From Clostridiales bacterium (GTDB taxonomy: Bacteria; Bacillota; Clostridia; Lachnospirales; Lachnospiraceae), in assembly GCA_029010495.1 (NCBI GenBank), contig JAQXKO010000011.1, positions 1 through 64,000 of the forward strand: DNA of 64,000 nt. The letters are read 5' to 3'. Of the stretch, positions 45,686 through 55,182 are shown piece after piece. The notes beneath the pieces are model-generated. The model worked only from the letters and a program-made list of their open reading frames with translations, searched no databases and was not told where the DNA came from. Within the stretch, counting starts at the first letter, position 1; each line of letters begins with the position of its first letter. The translations under genes and the position numbers were made by a program.

Positions 45686-46291
45686 ATGGGAGAGAAAGCC
45701 GAAGAAAACAAAAAACAAAAAAGAAATGCCCTTATAAACCATGCATTTGCGCTCTTTATGTCAAAAGGCACGGAAAACACATCCATTTCCGACATTACGC
45801 AGAGCGCCGGAGTCGGCAAAGGCACTTTTTATTATTATTTTAAGGACAAAAACGACATTGTTTCATACTTAATAGCCGACAAGGCCGAAAAGCTGCTTCT
45901 TCATGCACTGGACGCACTCGAAAACCATGACGGTGCCGTAAGCGTTGAAGACAAATTTATTATTGTCGCAGATGATATTCTCATGCAGTTAAGAAGCGAT
46001 AAAAGACTGCTGCTGTTTATAAACAAAAATCTCAGCTTCGGTCTTTACAGGAAATCATTTTCCGGGAGGTCTGCCTCAAAGGAGCTTGACGCGGCAGCCA
46101 TTTTCCGCGAAATGATTGAAGACGGCTCAAAGTGGAAGGAGCCCGACCTTATGCTCTATACCGTGGTGGAATTTGTATCCGGTACATGCCACACCGTTCT
46201 GCTTAATGACAGTCCCGTAAGTCTCGGCCGGTACCAGCCTTATCTTCATGACTGTATCCGCGGAATCATTAATTCCTTCAGGATACAGTGA
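45686..46291 (+). CDS. TetR/AcrR-family transcriptional regulator
   Basis: A 201-aa one-component regulator. The N-terminal helix-turn-helix domain includes NTSISDITQSAGVGKGTFYYYFKDKND (helix 3 around GKGTFYYYF). The C-terminal ligand domain is unrecognised. The ATG at 45686 (MGEKAEENKK) with GGGAGA upstream is preferred; the track start adds 24 residues without a site. The target and ligand are unknown; autoregulation is likely for the family. Confidence 0.88.
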   Translation: MGEKAEENKKQKRNALINHAFALFMSKGTENTSISDITQSAGVGKGTFYYYFKDKNDIVSYLIADKAEKLLLHALDALENHDGAVSVEDKFIIVADDILMQLRSDKRLLLFINKNLSFGLYRKSFSGRSASKELDAAAIFREMIEDGSKWKEPDLMLYTVVEFVSGTCHTVLLNDSPVSLGRYQPYLHDCIRGIINSFRIQ

Positions 46292-46347
46292 TTATCCTGA
46301 CATAACCATACACTTACGTCAGACAGCTTATAAAAAGCAGCATAAAA

Positions 46348-46384
46348 TATGCCGGAAAACAATTTCTGCTTTCCGGCATATATT
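46348..46384. terminator. Bidirectional terminator
   Basis: TATGCCGGAAA / TTTCCGGCATA stem between the convergent tetR-like gene and the 162-aa membrane protein gene, with T-rich flank on the plus strand (TATTTTATTT). Confidence 0.85.
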
Positions 46385-46873
46385 TTATTTCTTATTTGAT
46401 TTTTTCTTTGCTTTTTCCGCAGCCATTTTTCTGGCTTCCTTCTTTGCCCTGCCGAAGAAACCTTTTTTCTCTTCTTCAACAGGTCCGTTGTTTCGAAGAC
46501 CCTTAACTTCGATAATATAAATACCGTTTACAAGTGCCTTAACTTCCTTCTTAACAGGAACATCATCGAAAATTTTATCATCACACATAAGATTCATAAC
46601 TCTCGGTCCGACCTTAGCCTTTACTACAGGGACCTTAGCACCTCTCATGTACTTTGGTGTCTGCTCAAGGACGATGGATGGGAATCCTGCCTCTTTAAGC
46701 TTTATTTTCTTTTTATCAATAATCAGCATGGATATCTGCTGTGCTCCGGCCTTTATATCCGGCATTGCCGCTTCCTGTTTCTTCTGCATGCGTCTTCCGA
46801 CAATCATGAGAACCGTAAATCCAACTACCAATACTGTTAAAATGACAAGCAGCGCTATTAACCATGGACTCAT
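46385..46873 (-). CDS. Single-pass membrane protein, unknown family
   Basis: A 162-aa protein with an N-terminal helix (about 4-26, ALLVILTVLVVGFTVLMIV), a compact domain (ISMLIIDKKKIKLKEAGFP, MCDDKIFDDVPVKKEVKALV) and a highly basic Lys-rich tail (RKMAAEKAKKKSNKK). Its length and gene position suggest a conserved hypothetical, but no function is recognised. The basic tail could bind ribosomes, RNA or acidic lipids; this is inference. Confidence 0.75.
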   Translation of the reverse strand: MSPWLIALLVILTVLVVGFTVLMIVGRRMQKKQEAAMPDIKAGAQQISMLIIDKKKIKLKEAGFPSIVLEQTPKYMRGAKVPVVKAKVGPRVMNLMCDDKIFDDVPVKKEVKALVNGIYIIEVKGLRNNGPVEEEKKGFFGRAKKEARKMAAEKAKKKSNKK

Positions 46874-47011
46874 ATTTTTTCCTCCACCTACGTAATTTAT
46901 AAAAGTATTCTATCAAAGGAACCGTCAAATTGCAAGCCAAACTATATGAAAACAGTCAGATTTAATCAAGTCTTAACAGCTCCCGGACAGAGAATACATA
47001 CAGCATTATGC

Positions 47012-47743
47012 TTATTTAATTTCATTATAAAGTTCAAGAACCTTTCCCTTAACAAGCTCAGGTATGTCACGAAATTCATCTCTTGACAAATCCTTTGTAT
47101 ATACGGGCTCTCCGAATTTAATGGCAAGCCTGCAGGGTTTCATTTTAGGAATATGATTATCAAAAGCATCATCTGAGTGGGCAATTGCCACAGGAACAAT
47201 CGGACACCTTGTTCTCTCTGATATTTTGAAGCTTCCGCCCTTAAATTCGCCGACGCCCTCATCCTGTGTTCTGGTACCGGCAGGCATAATAAAGATTGAA
47301 CGTCCGTTTTTGATATGCTCTATAGCAAGCTTAATTGATTCAAGGCCGGCCTTTGGTGATGAACGGTCGATAAATATACAGCCCAAAATCATCATCCACC
47401 AGTTAAGAAATATAACCTTCTTCGTCTCGCGCTTCGCAACAAAGCTTGTTACCTTGCTGTAAGGAACAGCATAATATGCTATGGCGGCATCAAGAAGTCC
47501 CCTGTGGTTTGCCGCAAACATGACCGCCTCATCCTTTGGTATATTTTCAGTGCCGGTTACCTGACATTTACAACCGGTTGCCCATAAAACAAACCTGAAG
47601 CCGAAGCCTCCGACTATCGGCTGACCGATTTTTGACGCAAGCATCGGATTAAACAATCTTAATACAAGTAAAATCAACATTATCGGAAATACGATAATAA
47701 AAAACAATATAAGCGCAAATAACGTCAAAACAGTTCTGAACAT
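47012..47743 (-). CDS. plsC: 1-acyl-glycerol-3-phosphate acyltransferase
   Basis: A 243-aa membrane-associated enzyme that adds the second acyl chain to make phosphatidic acid. An N-terminal hydrophobic segment (about 8-32) precedes the catalytic NHRGLLDAA (HX4D motif). The substrate motif reads MPAGTRT where most members have PEGTR; the usual Glu is Ala. GGAGGG precedes the ATG. Confidence 0.88.
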   Translation of the reverse strand: MFRTVLTLFALILFFIIVFPIMLILLVLRLFNPMLASKIGQPIVGGFGFRFVLWATGCKCQVTGTENIPKDEAVMFAANHRGLLDAAIAYYAVPYSKVTSFVAKRETKKVIFLNWWMMILGCIFIDRSSPKAGLESIKLAIEHIKNGRSIFIMPAGTRTQDEGVGEFKGGSFKISERTRCPIVPVAIAHSDDAFDNHIPKMKPCRLAIKFGEPVYTKDLSRDEFRDIPELVKGKVLELYNEIK

Positions 47744-47802
47744 TTCTTCTCCCTCCGGTGAGAAAACAATTAATGAAATTCACCGGTATCCAATATTTTT
47801 AT

Positions 47803-48609
47803 CTAAAAGGTTTTTACATTTACATCCTTAGTTTCGATAATTTCACACGGAAGTATCGAATTTGCAAAATCCCTGAATTTTTCTGCACCGTCAGACACAT
47901 AAAAAATATGATGCGGCGCACTTCCCGGCTCACATAACAGCTTCCCTCCGGTCAAAACCTGCGAAAGCTCTCTCGCTGTTTCGTATGCGGGATTAACAAG
48001 GCTGACGCCCTCTCCTGCGACCTCTCCTATAACCTTTCTCAGGAGAGGATAATGAGTGCATCCGAGAACTATGGTATCGATGTCTCTGTCAAGCAGCTCC
48101 GATATGTATCTTTTTACAACCTCTTTTGTAATCCAGTCATCGGCCATGCCCTCCTCTACAAGCGGAACAAAAAGGGGACATGCCTTCCCAAATACCTCAA
48201 CGGACGGGTTTATCTGTTGAATAAACTGTTTATACAGACCGCTTTTAATTGTTCCTTCAGTACCGATAATTCCGATTCGGCCGTTTCTCGTGCCTGCCGC
48301 TGCCGTTCTGGCTCCGGGCTTAATCACGCCGATAATGGGAACCGGTATTTCCGAACATATGGTTTCAAGTGCAAAAGCACTGGCGGTATTACATGCAACT
48401 ACTATTGCCTTTACACCCTTTGAAAGAAGAAAGTTTGCAATCTGTCGCGAATAAACCGTTATTGTTTCCTTCGACTTGTTTCCATAGGGAACCCTGGCCG
48501 TATCTCCAAAATATATAATACTTTCCTCCGGAAGCATTTTCATGATTTCCTTACAGACCGTAAGTCCTCCGACGCCGGAATCAAATACGCCGATTGGCAA
48601 ATTATTCAT
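47803..48609 (-). CDS. murI: Glutamate racemase
   Basis: A 268-aa cofactor-independent enzyme that supplies D-glutamate for peptidoglycan. The N-terminal GVFDSGVGGLTV, first catalytic cysteine VACNTASA (Cys about 73) and second LGCTHYPLL (Cys about 184) are present. It follows ddl by 9 bp, so two D-amino-acid peptidoglycan enzymes are paired. Confidence 0.97.
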   Translation of the reverse strand: MNNLPIGVFDSGVGGLTVCKEIMKMLPEESIIYFGDTARVPYGNKSKETITVYSRQIANFLLSKGVKAIVVACNTASAFALETICSEIPVPIIGVIKPGARTAAAGTRNGRIGIIGTEGTIKSGLYKQFIQQINPSVEVFGKACPLFVPLVEEGMADDWITKEVVKRYISELLDRDIDTIVLGCTHYPLLRKVIGEVAGEGVSLVNPAYETARELSQVLTGGKLLCEPGSAPHHIFYVSDGAEKFRDFANSILPCEIIETKDVNVKTF

Positions 48610-48618
48610 GACTATCCC

Positions 48619-49671
48619 CTATCCCTGTCTTTTATATGCAAGCTCAATTAAGCCTTCCACAAGCTTATCAGTGTCAGTACCCGCTGCCTTAAACAGCATC
48701 GGATACATACTTATTGAAGTGAAGCCCGGAAGCGTATTAATCTCATTAAATACAACCTCATCCGTATCTTTTTCAAGGAAGAAATCCACTCTTGAGAGCC
48801 CGAAGCCGTCTACAGCCTTAAATATGGCTGTTGCCTTCTCCCTGATTTCCTCTTCCTTTCCTGCAGGAAGCTCGGGACCGATAACGGTCCTTGAAGCCTC
48901 GTTATTATATTTCGCATCATAGCTGTAGAATTCGTCTGCCGCAACAACCTCGCCTATACCCGAGGCTGTAATCTTTCTGCCGCCAAACACGGCGCACTCA
49001 AGCTCTCTGCCCACGATTGTTTCTTCAACAAGTATCTTTCTGTCATGCTTTGCGGCAAGCAGAAGTGCATCCATAAGCTCTCCCGCATCATGCGCCTTGC
49101 TTACTCCTTTGCTGGAGCCGGCATTTGAAGGCTTGACAAATACAGGATATGAAAGAGCCTCCTCTATACGCCTTACGGTCTTCTCGATTGACACAAGCTC
49201 CTCAGAATAAACCGGCACATATTTTGCCTGACGTATATTAAGAGTATCAACGATGATTTTTGTAAAAAATTTGTCCATACATACCGCACTTGATAATACG
49301 CCGCAGCCCACATAAGGAATGTCTGCCAGTGTAAAGAGACCCTGAAGGGTTCCGTCCTCGCCGTAAAGACCGTGGAGAACAGGGAAAATAACATCTATAT
49401 ACACCCTGCTTACTTCTCCGTTATCGGTAATCAGTATGCCGTGATCTTTTACATCCGGACTTATTACGGCCTTTTTCTTTGAATTGTACCATTCACCGCT
49501 CTCAATATCAGCCGGGCTGTCGCAAAGGAGCCATTCGCCCTCCTTTGTAATGCCGATAAGGTACAGATTATACCTGCTCTTATCTATATTTTTGATAATT
49601 GTGGTGACAGACACACATGATACCTCATGCTCCGAAGATCTGCCGCCAAAAATCACTGCTATATTTTTCAT
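48619..49671 (-). CDS. ddl: D-alanine--D-alanine ligase
   Basis: A 350-aa ATP-grasp enzyme. It has the N-terminal VIFGGRSSEHEVSCVS, the middle loop VKPSNAGSSKGVSKA and the C-terminal metal motif FNEINTLPGFTSISMYP. It makes the D-Ala-D-Ala end of the cell-wall precursor. The nearest Shine-Dalgarno (AAGGAG) is about 16 nt before the ATG, farther than usual. The Tyr/Phe specificity residue was not assessed. Confidence 0.96.
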   Translation of the reverse strand: MKNIAVIFGGRSSEHEVSCVSVTTIIKNIDKSRYNLYLIGITKEGEWLLCDSPADIESGEWYNSKKKAVISPDVKDHGILITDNGEVSRVYIDVIFPVLHGLYGEDGTLQGLFTLADIPYVGCGVLSSAVCMDKFFTKIIVDTLNIRQAKYVPVYSEELVSIEKTVRRIEEALSYPVFVKPSNAGSSKGVSKAHDAGELMDALLLAAKHDRKILVEETIVGRELECAVFGGRKITASGIGEVVAADEFYSYDAKYNNEASRTVIGPELPAGKEEEIREKATAIFKAVDGFGLSRVDFFLEKDTDEVVFNEINTLPGFTSISMYPMLFKAAGTDTDKLVEGLIELAYKRQG

Positions 49672-49785
49672 TATCTATGTATTACATCTCCTTATATAAA
49701 TCATTTTATGATTTAATTACAAAACATTGCATTTGCGCATGGAATTATTGTACCAATCACTCCATAAATAGTCAAGACCAATAAT

Positions 49786-50658
49786 TTACAGAGCATTCTT
49801 ACCGATGGTTGAGGTCAGATACACCTTATTCTCAAGTGTTTCGTTTTTAAGCGCATAATACGCCTCCTGTGCTTTGTCCTTTTTATCAAAAATTCCGAAC
49901 ACCGTTGTGCCCGAGCCACTCATAAGCGACCCCATTGCGCCAAGCTCCATAAGCCTTTTTTTAAGACTTGTAACCTCCGGCACCTCTTTCTCCGTAACGC
50001 TCTCAAGCACATTGCCAAGCCTTGACACAACACCCGGAATATCACCCTTATTGACGGCTCTTACCATACCGTCCACATCAGGATGATTAAGCTTACCGGG
50101 CTCCTCAAGCATATCGTAAACAAGCTTGGTTGATATGCCCCTGGCAGGCTTTACAATTACAAGCGGCAACTCCCTTAACGGGCAAAGGTCAGTTATTATC
50201 TCGCCTATTCCCTCGCAAAGACATGTTCCGCCCTCTATCATAAACGGTACGTCCGCACCGAGCTTTACACCTATTTTCTTAAGCTCATCCACGGAAAGCC
50301 CCGCATCAAAAAGCATATTTAATGCCTTAAGCGTGGCGGCGGCATCCGCACTTCCTCCGGCAAGCCCTGCCGCTACGGGAATTCTCTTGTCAAGCGTGAT
50401 AAACAAACCGGAGCTTATGCCCGCAGCTTCAAAAAATCTCATACAGGCTTTATATATTAGATTATCACTGTCCGTCTGTACAACCGCATGGTTGGCAGAG
50501 ATGATTATTTCATCCTTCTGAATCCTTTTGACCGATATTCTGTCATAAAGATTAATTGTCTGCATAATCATCCGCAGGTCGTGATATCCGTTGTCCCTTA
50601 CACCGGTAACATCAAGTGAAAGATTGATTTTCGCATATGCCTTTAATAATATTTCCAT
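49786..50658 (-). CDS. ispE: 4-diphosphocytidyl-2-C-methylerythritol kinase
   Basis: A 290-aa GHMP kinase of the MEP isoprenoid pathway. It has AYAKINLSLDV at the N-terminus, the ATP loop PVAAGLAGGSADAAATL and the C-terminal SGSGTTVFGIF. The ATG at 50658 with GAAAGGA upstream gives the normal length; the track start at 50700 adds 14 residues. Confidence 0.95.
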   Translation of the reverse strand: MEILLKAYAKINLSLDVTGVRDNGYHDLRMIMQTINLYDRISVKRIQKDEIIISANHAVVQTDSDNLIYKACMRFFEAAGISSGLFITLDKRIPVAAGLAGGSADAAATLKALNMLFDAGLSVDELKKIGVKLGADVPFMIEGGTCLCEGIGEIITDLCPLRELPLVIVKPARGISTKLVYDMLEEPGKLNHPDVDGMVRAVNKGDIPGVVSRLGNVLESVTEKEVPEVTSLKKRLMELGAMGSLMSGSGTTVFGIFDKKDKAQEAYYALKNETLENKVYLTSTIGKNAL

Positions 50659-50752
50659 AAAAATCCTTTCCGTCATACAGACATCGTCTGCATTACGCAT
50701 ATATCCTGATACGGCTTATATGATACCACATAACAAAGGATTTTAAAAGCAT

Positions 50753-51499
50753 TTACTTAAGATAATCACGAAGCCACCTGCAGCGGAAGCTGATTTTAAC
50801 GCGCTCCGTTTTCATTTTTCTGCACTGCCTCCCCGGAAGCACAAGTGAAAGCATATTCATGCCTCTCTCCCTGCCGAGGCCGTCCTCGTATTCTGCATTT
50901 CCGTAAAGACACAGGGCCGGATATGCAATGCACCACCAGTTTCTTCCGCCCCCTTCGCCAAGCGTTATACACAAGGCGTCATAATCCCCTGCAGGAAGAT
51001 AAAACCCATCATATACCTTGCCCGGGAAATGTCTTCGTGAAACATTTACTCCGGCGCTATATGTAAAGCCTGCCTCCCGAAGTGTATTATCCGCAACAAG
51101 CTTTATCGCATCAAGCTTACTGCGCAATAATCCTACCGCCTCCTGCTTTGTGGACGGTGCGCCGATGTTTTCCGATATATAGCATATAACTGCATTTCTT
51201 ACGAGAAGCTTGACCCTCTGGTCCTCCCCGGAATTACTGTTGCCTATTATGTGAAGGCGCAGAAGCGCAGCCGAGGCAGCTTCATATATGGCCTTATCCT
51301 CCTCATAATCAACCTTTACAAGAGTGCTTTTTATGCTTATTTCACCACCCTCATCCTTCTTTATTCCGTATGCAGCCAGCAGTATGATTAATACGACGCA
51401 CAGGACAATAAGGACTGCCAGTATGACTATACGCATGCGAAGCTTTCTCTGCTCCCTTTCAAGCTCCTCCGGGCTGTTTGTATATATTTCCTTTTTCAT
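50753..51499 (-). CDS. spoIIR: Stage II sporulation protein R
   Basis: A 248-aa protein with one membrane helix (about 25-47), then the SpoIIR domain: LLRLHIIGNSNSGEDQRVKLLVRNAV and NVSRRHFPGKVYDGFYLPAG. In B. subtilis it is made in the forespore under sigma-F and triggers SpoIIGA to process pro-sigma-E in the mother cell. A sigma-F-like promoter lies upstream and AAGGAG precedes the ATG. No spoIIGA in the window. Confidence 0.92.
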   Translation of the reverse strand: MKKEIYTNSPEELEREQRKLRMRIVILAVLIVLCVVLIILLAAYGIKKDEGGEISIKSTLVKVDYEEDKAIYEAASAALLRLHIIGNSNSGEDQRVKLLVRNAVICYISENIGAPSTKQEAVGLLRSKLDAIKLVADNTLREAGFTYSAGVNVSRRHFPGKVYDGFYLPAGDYDALCITLGEGGGRNWWCIAYPALCLYGNAEYEDGLGRERGMNMLSLVLPGRQCRKMKTERVKISFRCRWLRDYLK

Positions 51500-51550
51500 A
51501 TTGAGCTCCTTTTTTATTACTTACGGCCGACATCTGCCGACATCTGATTA

Positions 51551-51579
51551 GATTGTACCCGCCGATTAAATTTATATAC
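51551..51579 (-). promoter_or_regulatory. Sigma-F-like promoter of spoIIR
   Basis: On the minus strand GTATA (51579-51575), 14-bp spacer, GGGTACAATC (51560-51551). The -10 matches the sigma-F consensus GGnnAnAnTn fully; the spacer is about one base shorter than usual. Confidence 0.55.
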
Positions 51580-51606
51580 ATAATTTCATTGCTTTTCTCA
51601 TATAAA
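51580..51606 (+). promoter_or_regulatory. Sigma-E-like promoter of sipL
   Basis: ATA (51580-51582), 16-bp spacer, CATATAAA (51599-51606), close to the sigma-E pattern ATA-N16-CATACAnT, ending 28 bp before the sipL ATG. Confidence 0.4.
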
Positions 51607-51634
51607 GTACAAATTTATCTTTTTAAGGAAATGT

Positions 51635-53161
51635 ATGGAGCAAACAAGCTTTGAAATCAGCAGGGTTAAACCCCTTACCCGATATGTATGGCAGTTTAAT
51701 CTTTCAAAGGATATAAACGTGCCTGACTACATGAGCGACATTAAAGAAATTCTTCTTGATAATGCACGAGTAAAAATTACGGAGGAAAAATTTAACGGTG
51801 ACAGAATATATGTCAGCGGCCTCGCTTCATATGAGCTGCTTTTAAGTGACGAGGAGCAACAGGGCGCCGTCAACAGTCTGTCGGGCGACATTAATTTTAA
51901 TGAGGTTATCAAAACAAACGGCTCCTCCGAGGGTGAATTTACGATAACCTGTGAAGTCAACGAGAAAAAAATAACTATGGTTCATCCGCGCAAAATCAAT
52001 ATATCCCTTGTTATTACGCTGACTGCTTCCGGTGCCGAAACAGTGACAATACCGGTCATTACCTCCATGTCAGGGGACGACAGGATTATATGTCGGGAGG
52101 AGAAGGATACACTGTCCACGCTTATCTACAAGGGTTTTGACGAAACGCTTATTTTAGAGGATTTTGCGCCTGATGATACCCAGAGCGAGATAGATGAAAT
52201 CTGCTACACCGATTACAGCATCCGCGACACCTATACCATCTCCCATGACGACGGCTTCAGCATGTGCATGACACTTATTCTCTTTGTGATTTATCAGAAT
52301 ACGGAGGGCGGAATTGAAGCCTTCAGTAAAAGCCTTAATATCAAAGCATTTGTCGGATGCACCGGCACTACCGGCCAGACCATCTATGCGAAGCCGTATG
52401 TCAACGGAATTACCGTTTCAAAGAAGGAAGATTCCGAAAATATGCGTGCCGTATGCAGCCTTTCGCTTAAGCTTACCGTTTACAGCGAAATATACAGTCA
52501 GATAACAACCGAACTTCTTAAGGATGCCTACACCTGTTCCGGAAGCCTGTTCCTTGAGCGACCTTCGGAAATGCTTTATATGCCGAAGCTTACCAAAGAG
52601 GACTTTACGGTATGCGAAAGCATTGCGCCGGCGGGTGATGTGTCCGGCAATCCGCTTTTTGCCTGTCTGTCGGTAAAGGATATAAGTAAAACGCTTGAAG
52701 ACGGCAGACTTTGTGTAAACTCCTCCTTTGAGGTGACTGCTTATTACCGCGGCGAAGAGAAACCGTTTACACATGTAACCCGGGTCTTTGAAAATAAAAC
52801 ATGTATTGCTCTTTCCGAGGATAAGAACATCAACCCGGCAGATATTTTAAGCAGTATCACCCTCAGGGACATAAACCTTACCGTATCCGATAACGAGATT
52901 ACTGCAAAGCTTGAGCTCTCCATCCTGATTCTTACAAAAAAAATGTATGAGGGCGATTTTATCTCCGGAGCCTCCTTTGAAGAGGGCAGCGTATGTAACA
53001 AAAAGCATATTACCTGCTATTTTGTCAAGGAGGGTGACACACTGTTCTCAATCGGCAAAAAATATAAGGTTACCCCAAAGGAGCTTGAGGCAGGCAATCC
53101 TGATTTGTCGCTGAAGCCCGGCAGTACGCTTTATATGTACACATCAGGAGGTGATAATTAA
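51635..53161 (+). CDS. sipL: SipL-like spore coat morphogenesis protein
   Basis: A 508-aa protein with repeated SPOCS/DUF3794 beta domains (about 20-135, 180-300, 330-440) and a C-terminal LysM domain (about 455-503: FVKEGDTLFSIGKKYKVTPKEL). C. difficile SipL binds the coat ATPase SpoIVA through its LysM domain and is needed for coat assembly. AAGGA precedes the ATG. It is divergent from spoIIR. Confidence 0.88.
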   Translation: MEQTSFEISRVKPLTRYVWQFNLSKDINVPDYMSDIKEILLDNARVKITEEKFNGDRIYVSGLASYELLLSDEEQQGAVNSLSGDINFNEVIKTNGSSEGEFTITCEVNEKKITMVHPRKINISLVITLTASGAETVTIPVITSMSGDDRIICREEKDTLSTLIYKGFDETLILEDFAPDDTQSEIDEICYTDYSIRDTYTISHDDGFSMCMTLILFVIYQNTEGGIEAFSKSLNIKAFVGCTGTTGQTIYAKPYVNGITVSKKEDSENMRAVCSLSLKLTVYSEIYSQITTELLKDAYTCSGSLFLERPSEMLYMPKLTKEDFTVCESIAPAGDVSGNPLFACLSVKDISKTLEDGRLCVNSSFEVTAYYRGEEKPFTHVTRVFENKTCIALSEDKNINPADILSSITLRDINLTVSDNEITAKLELSILILTKKMYEGDFISGASFEEGSVCNKKHITCYFVKEGDTLFSIGKKYKVTPKELEAGNPDLSLKPGSTLYMYTSGGDN

Positions 53162-53581
53162 ATGATGAATTCGGGGATAAGACGTACATTATCTGTATTA
53201 ATTATTCTTCTCGCAGTTATATGTTTCTCGGGCTGCGGTGGTTCAAAGGAGGAGGAAACGCTTACTCCGGCAGACTTTACCGTGGTGCCGCCCGAAGAGC
53301 TGCCGGAAGCGCTAAAGACAATTATCGAGGACAAAAAAACAGGGGACATGAGCTTAACATATGCAACAGACAGCGAGCTCTATATTGTGAAGGGATACGG
53401 AACAAGACCTAATGACGGCTACAATGTACGCGTTAAAACCTGCGCCGTCGGAAACGAGAGCATAATATTTAAAACGGAGCTGACCGGTCCGAAAAAGGAT
53501 GATAAGACAACGGGAATTCCGAGCTATCCTTATATTGTTGTAAAACTGAAGGCAATGAATCTTCCCGTAAGCTTTTCCTAA
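53162..53581 (+). CDS. Lipoprotein with PrcB-C-like domain
   Basis: A 139-aa predicted lipoprotein: signal peptide with lipobox CFSGC (Cys about 25), an acidic linker, then a domain with YIVKGYGTRPNDGYNVRVKT...PSYPYIVVKL that resembles the PrcB C-terminal domain. It directly abuts the sipL stop codon (TAAATG), so it is translationally coupled to sipL. The ATG one codon later is equally possible. A spore-envelope role is suggested only by context. Confidence 0.78.
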   Translation: MMNSGIRRTLSVLIILLAVICFSGCGGSKEEETLTPADFTVVPPEELPEALKTIIEDKKTGDMSLTYATDSELYIVKGYGTRPNDGYNVRVKTCAVGNESIIFKTELTGPKKDDKTTGIPSYPYIVVKLKAMNLPVSFS

Positions 53582-53593
53582 TTATATAAACTC

Positions 53594-53622
53594 TTTACAA
53601 ATCAGCCTGTTATTAGTATATT
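53594..53622 (+). promoter_or_regulatory. Sigma-A promoter of pyk
   Basis: TTTACA (53594-53599), 17-bp spacer, TATATT (53617-53622), about 75 bp upstream of the pyk ATG. Confidence 0.6.
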
Positions 53623-53698
53623 TATTGCTGAAAGAGTTAATAATTTCTCCAAAAAAATTAATATATGCAGGTTATGATTTATAACAAGGAGGAACAGA

Positions 53699-55141
53699 AT
53701 GAGAAAAACAAAGATTATATGTACTCTCGGTCCGGCGACTGACAAAGATGATGTGTTAAAGGAGCTTATGCTTGCCGGCATGAACGTGGCACGAATGAAT
53801 TTCTCTCACGGAAGCCATGCAGAGCATCTTGCCAGACTGGAAAAGGTTAAGTTACTAAGAAAGGAGCTTAATCTGCCGATAGCCATTCTTCTTGATACAA
53901 AGGGTCCCGAAATCAGACTTCAGACCTTTAAGAATAATAAGGTTTTACTTGAAGAAGGTCAGGAATTTACACTGACGACAAAGGATATAGACGGCGACAA
54001 TAATATGGTTTCCATTACTTATAAGAACCTTTTTCAGGATGTAAAGACCGGCAGTCATATTCTTATTGATGACGGACTTATCGATATGGAGGTTGTAAAA
54101 ATCTACTCCATGGAAGATGATGACGGATGTCATCACTATATTACATGTAAGGTTATAAACGGAGGTTATGTTTCAGACAGAAAGGGCGTAAACGTGCCAA
54201 ATGCAGCTCTCTCCATGCCTTACCTGAGTGACAAAGATATGGAGGACATAAGATTCGGAGTTAAACACGATGTTGATTTTATCGCAGCTTCCTTTGTACG
54301 CAGTGCAGAGGATGTCAAGCAGCTCAGATATTTCCTTGGCTTCTGCGGCAACAAAGATATTAAGATTATTGCAAAGATAGAAAACGCCCAGGGTGTAAAC
54401 AATATCGATGAAATAATCGATGCCAGCGACGGTATCATGGTTGCCAGAGGCGACATGGGTGTTGAAATCCCCGGCGAGGAAGTGCCTGTTATCCAGAAAA
54501 TGATTATCAAAAAGGTTTATAAAGCCGGCAAACAGGTTATCACTGCAACACAGATGCTTGATTCCATGATGAAAAATCCGCGTCCGACAAGAGCCGAGAC
54601 AACTGACGTTGCAAATGCAATTTACGACGGCACGAGTGCCATTATGCTCAGCGGTGAGACAGCTGCAGGTCACTACCCTGTCGAATCAGTCAGAACAATG
54701 GTCAGAATTGCCGAAAGAACAGAGGGTGACATAGACTATCACAAACGCTTTACCCAGATTGACCGTCAGGCCAACCCAAACATTACAGACGCCATTTCGC
54801 ATGCAACATGCACAACGGCAATGGACCTTAATGCCAAGGCAATCATTACGGTTACCAAATCCGGTTCAACTGCACGTATGATTTCAAAGTACAGACCGTC
54901 CATCGATGTTATCTGCGGAACAACGGACGAAAAGGTCTGCAGACAGCTCAACATGTCATGGGGCGTGACACCGTTCGTGCTTGATGAAATGACAGAGGTA
55001 TTCTCGCTTTTCAACCATGCAATCTCAAAGGCCAAGGATGCAGGCTACCTTGAAAAGGGTGATATTACCGTAATCACGGCAGGCGTACCGCTCGGTCACA
55101 TGGGCACCACAAACATGATAAAGATTCAGGAAGTAGAATAA
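53699..55141 (+). CDS. pyk: Pyruvate kinase
   Basis: A 480-aa glycolytic enzyme converting PEP and ADP to pyruvate and ATP. It has MRKTKIICTLGPAT, MNFSHGSHAEH, LDTKGPEIRL, the catalytic IIAKIENAQGV and ARGDMGVEIPGEEVP. The length lacks the extra PEP-utiliser domain of Bacillus forms. AAGGAGG precedes the ATG and a terminator follows. Confidence 0.97.
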   Translation: MRKTKIICTLGPATDKDDVLKELMLAGMNVARMNFSHGSHAEHLARLEKVKLLRKELNLPIAILLDTKGPEIRLQTFKNNKVLLEEGQEFTLTTKDIDGDNNMVSITYKNLFQDVKTGSHILIDDGLIDMEVVKIYSMEDDDGCHHYITCKVINGGYVSDRKGVNVPNAALSMPYLSDKDMEDIRFGVKHDVDFIAASFVRSAEDVKQLRYFLGFCGNKDIKIIAKIENAQGVNNIDEIIDASDGIMVARGDMGVEIPGEEVPVIQKMIIKKVYKAGKQVITATQMLDSMMKNPRPTRAETTDVANAIYDGTSAIMLSGETAAGHYPVESVRTMVRIAERTEGDIDYHKRFTQIDRQANPNITDAISHATCTTAMDLNAKAIITVTKSGSTARMISKYRPSIDVICGTTDEKVCRQLNMSWGVTPFVLDEMTEVFSLFNHAISKAKDAGYLEKGDITVITAGVPLGHMGTTNMIKIQEVE

Positions 55142-55144
55142 CAA

Positions 55145-55182
55145 AAAAGGAGAGACTGATTACTCAATCTCTCCTTTTTTTA
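55145..55182 (+). terminator. Terminator of pyk
   Basis: AAGGAGAGA / TCTCTCCTT stem followed by TTTTTATT, 4 nt after the pyk stop. The minus-strand 43-aa gene ends within it. Confidence 0.9.

Noticed and set aside
49672-49785. Upstream mini-ORF (ATGTAA) before ddl
   Set aside because: ATG TAA after AAGGAG is probably chance; it cannot be supported without data.
54173-54673. 166-aa ORF on the minus strand
   Set aside because: Antisense shadow of pyruvate kinase.
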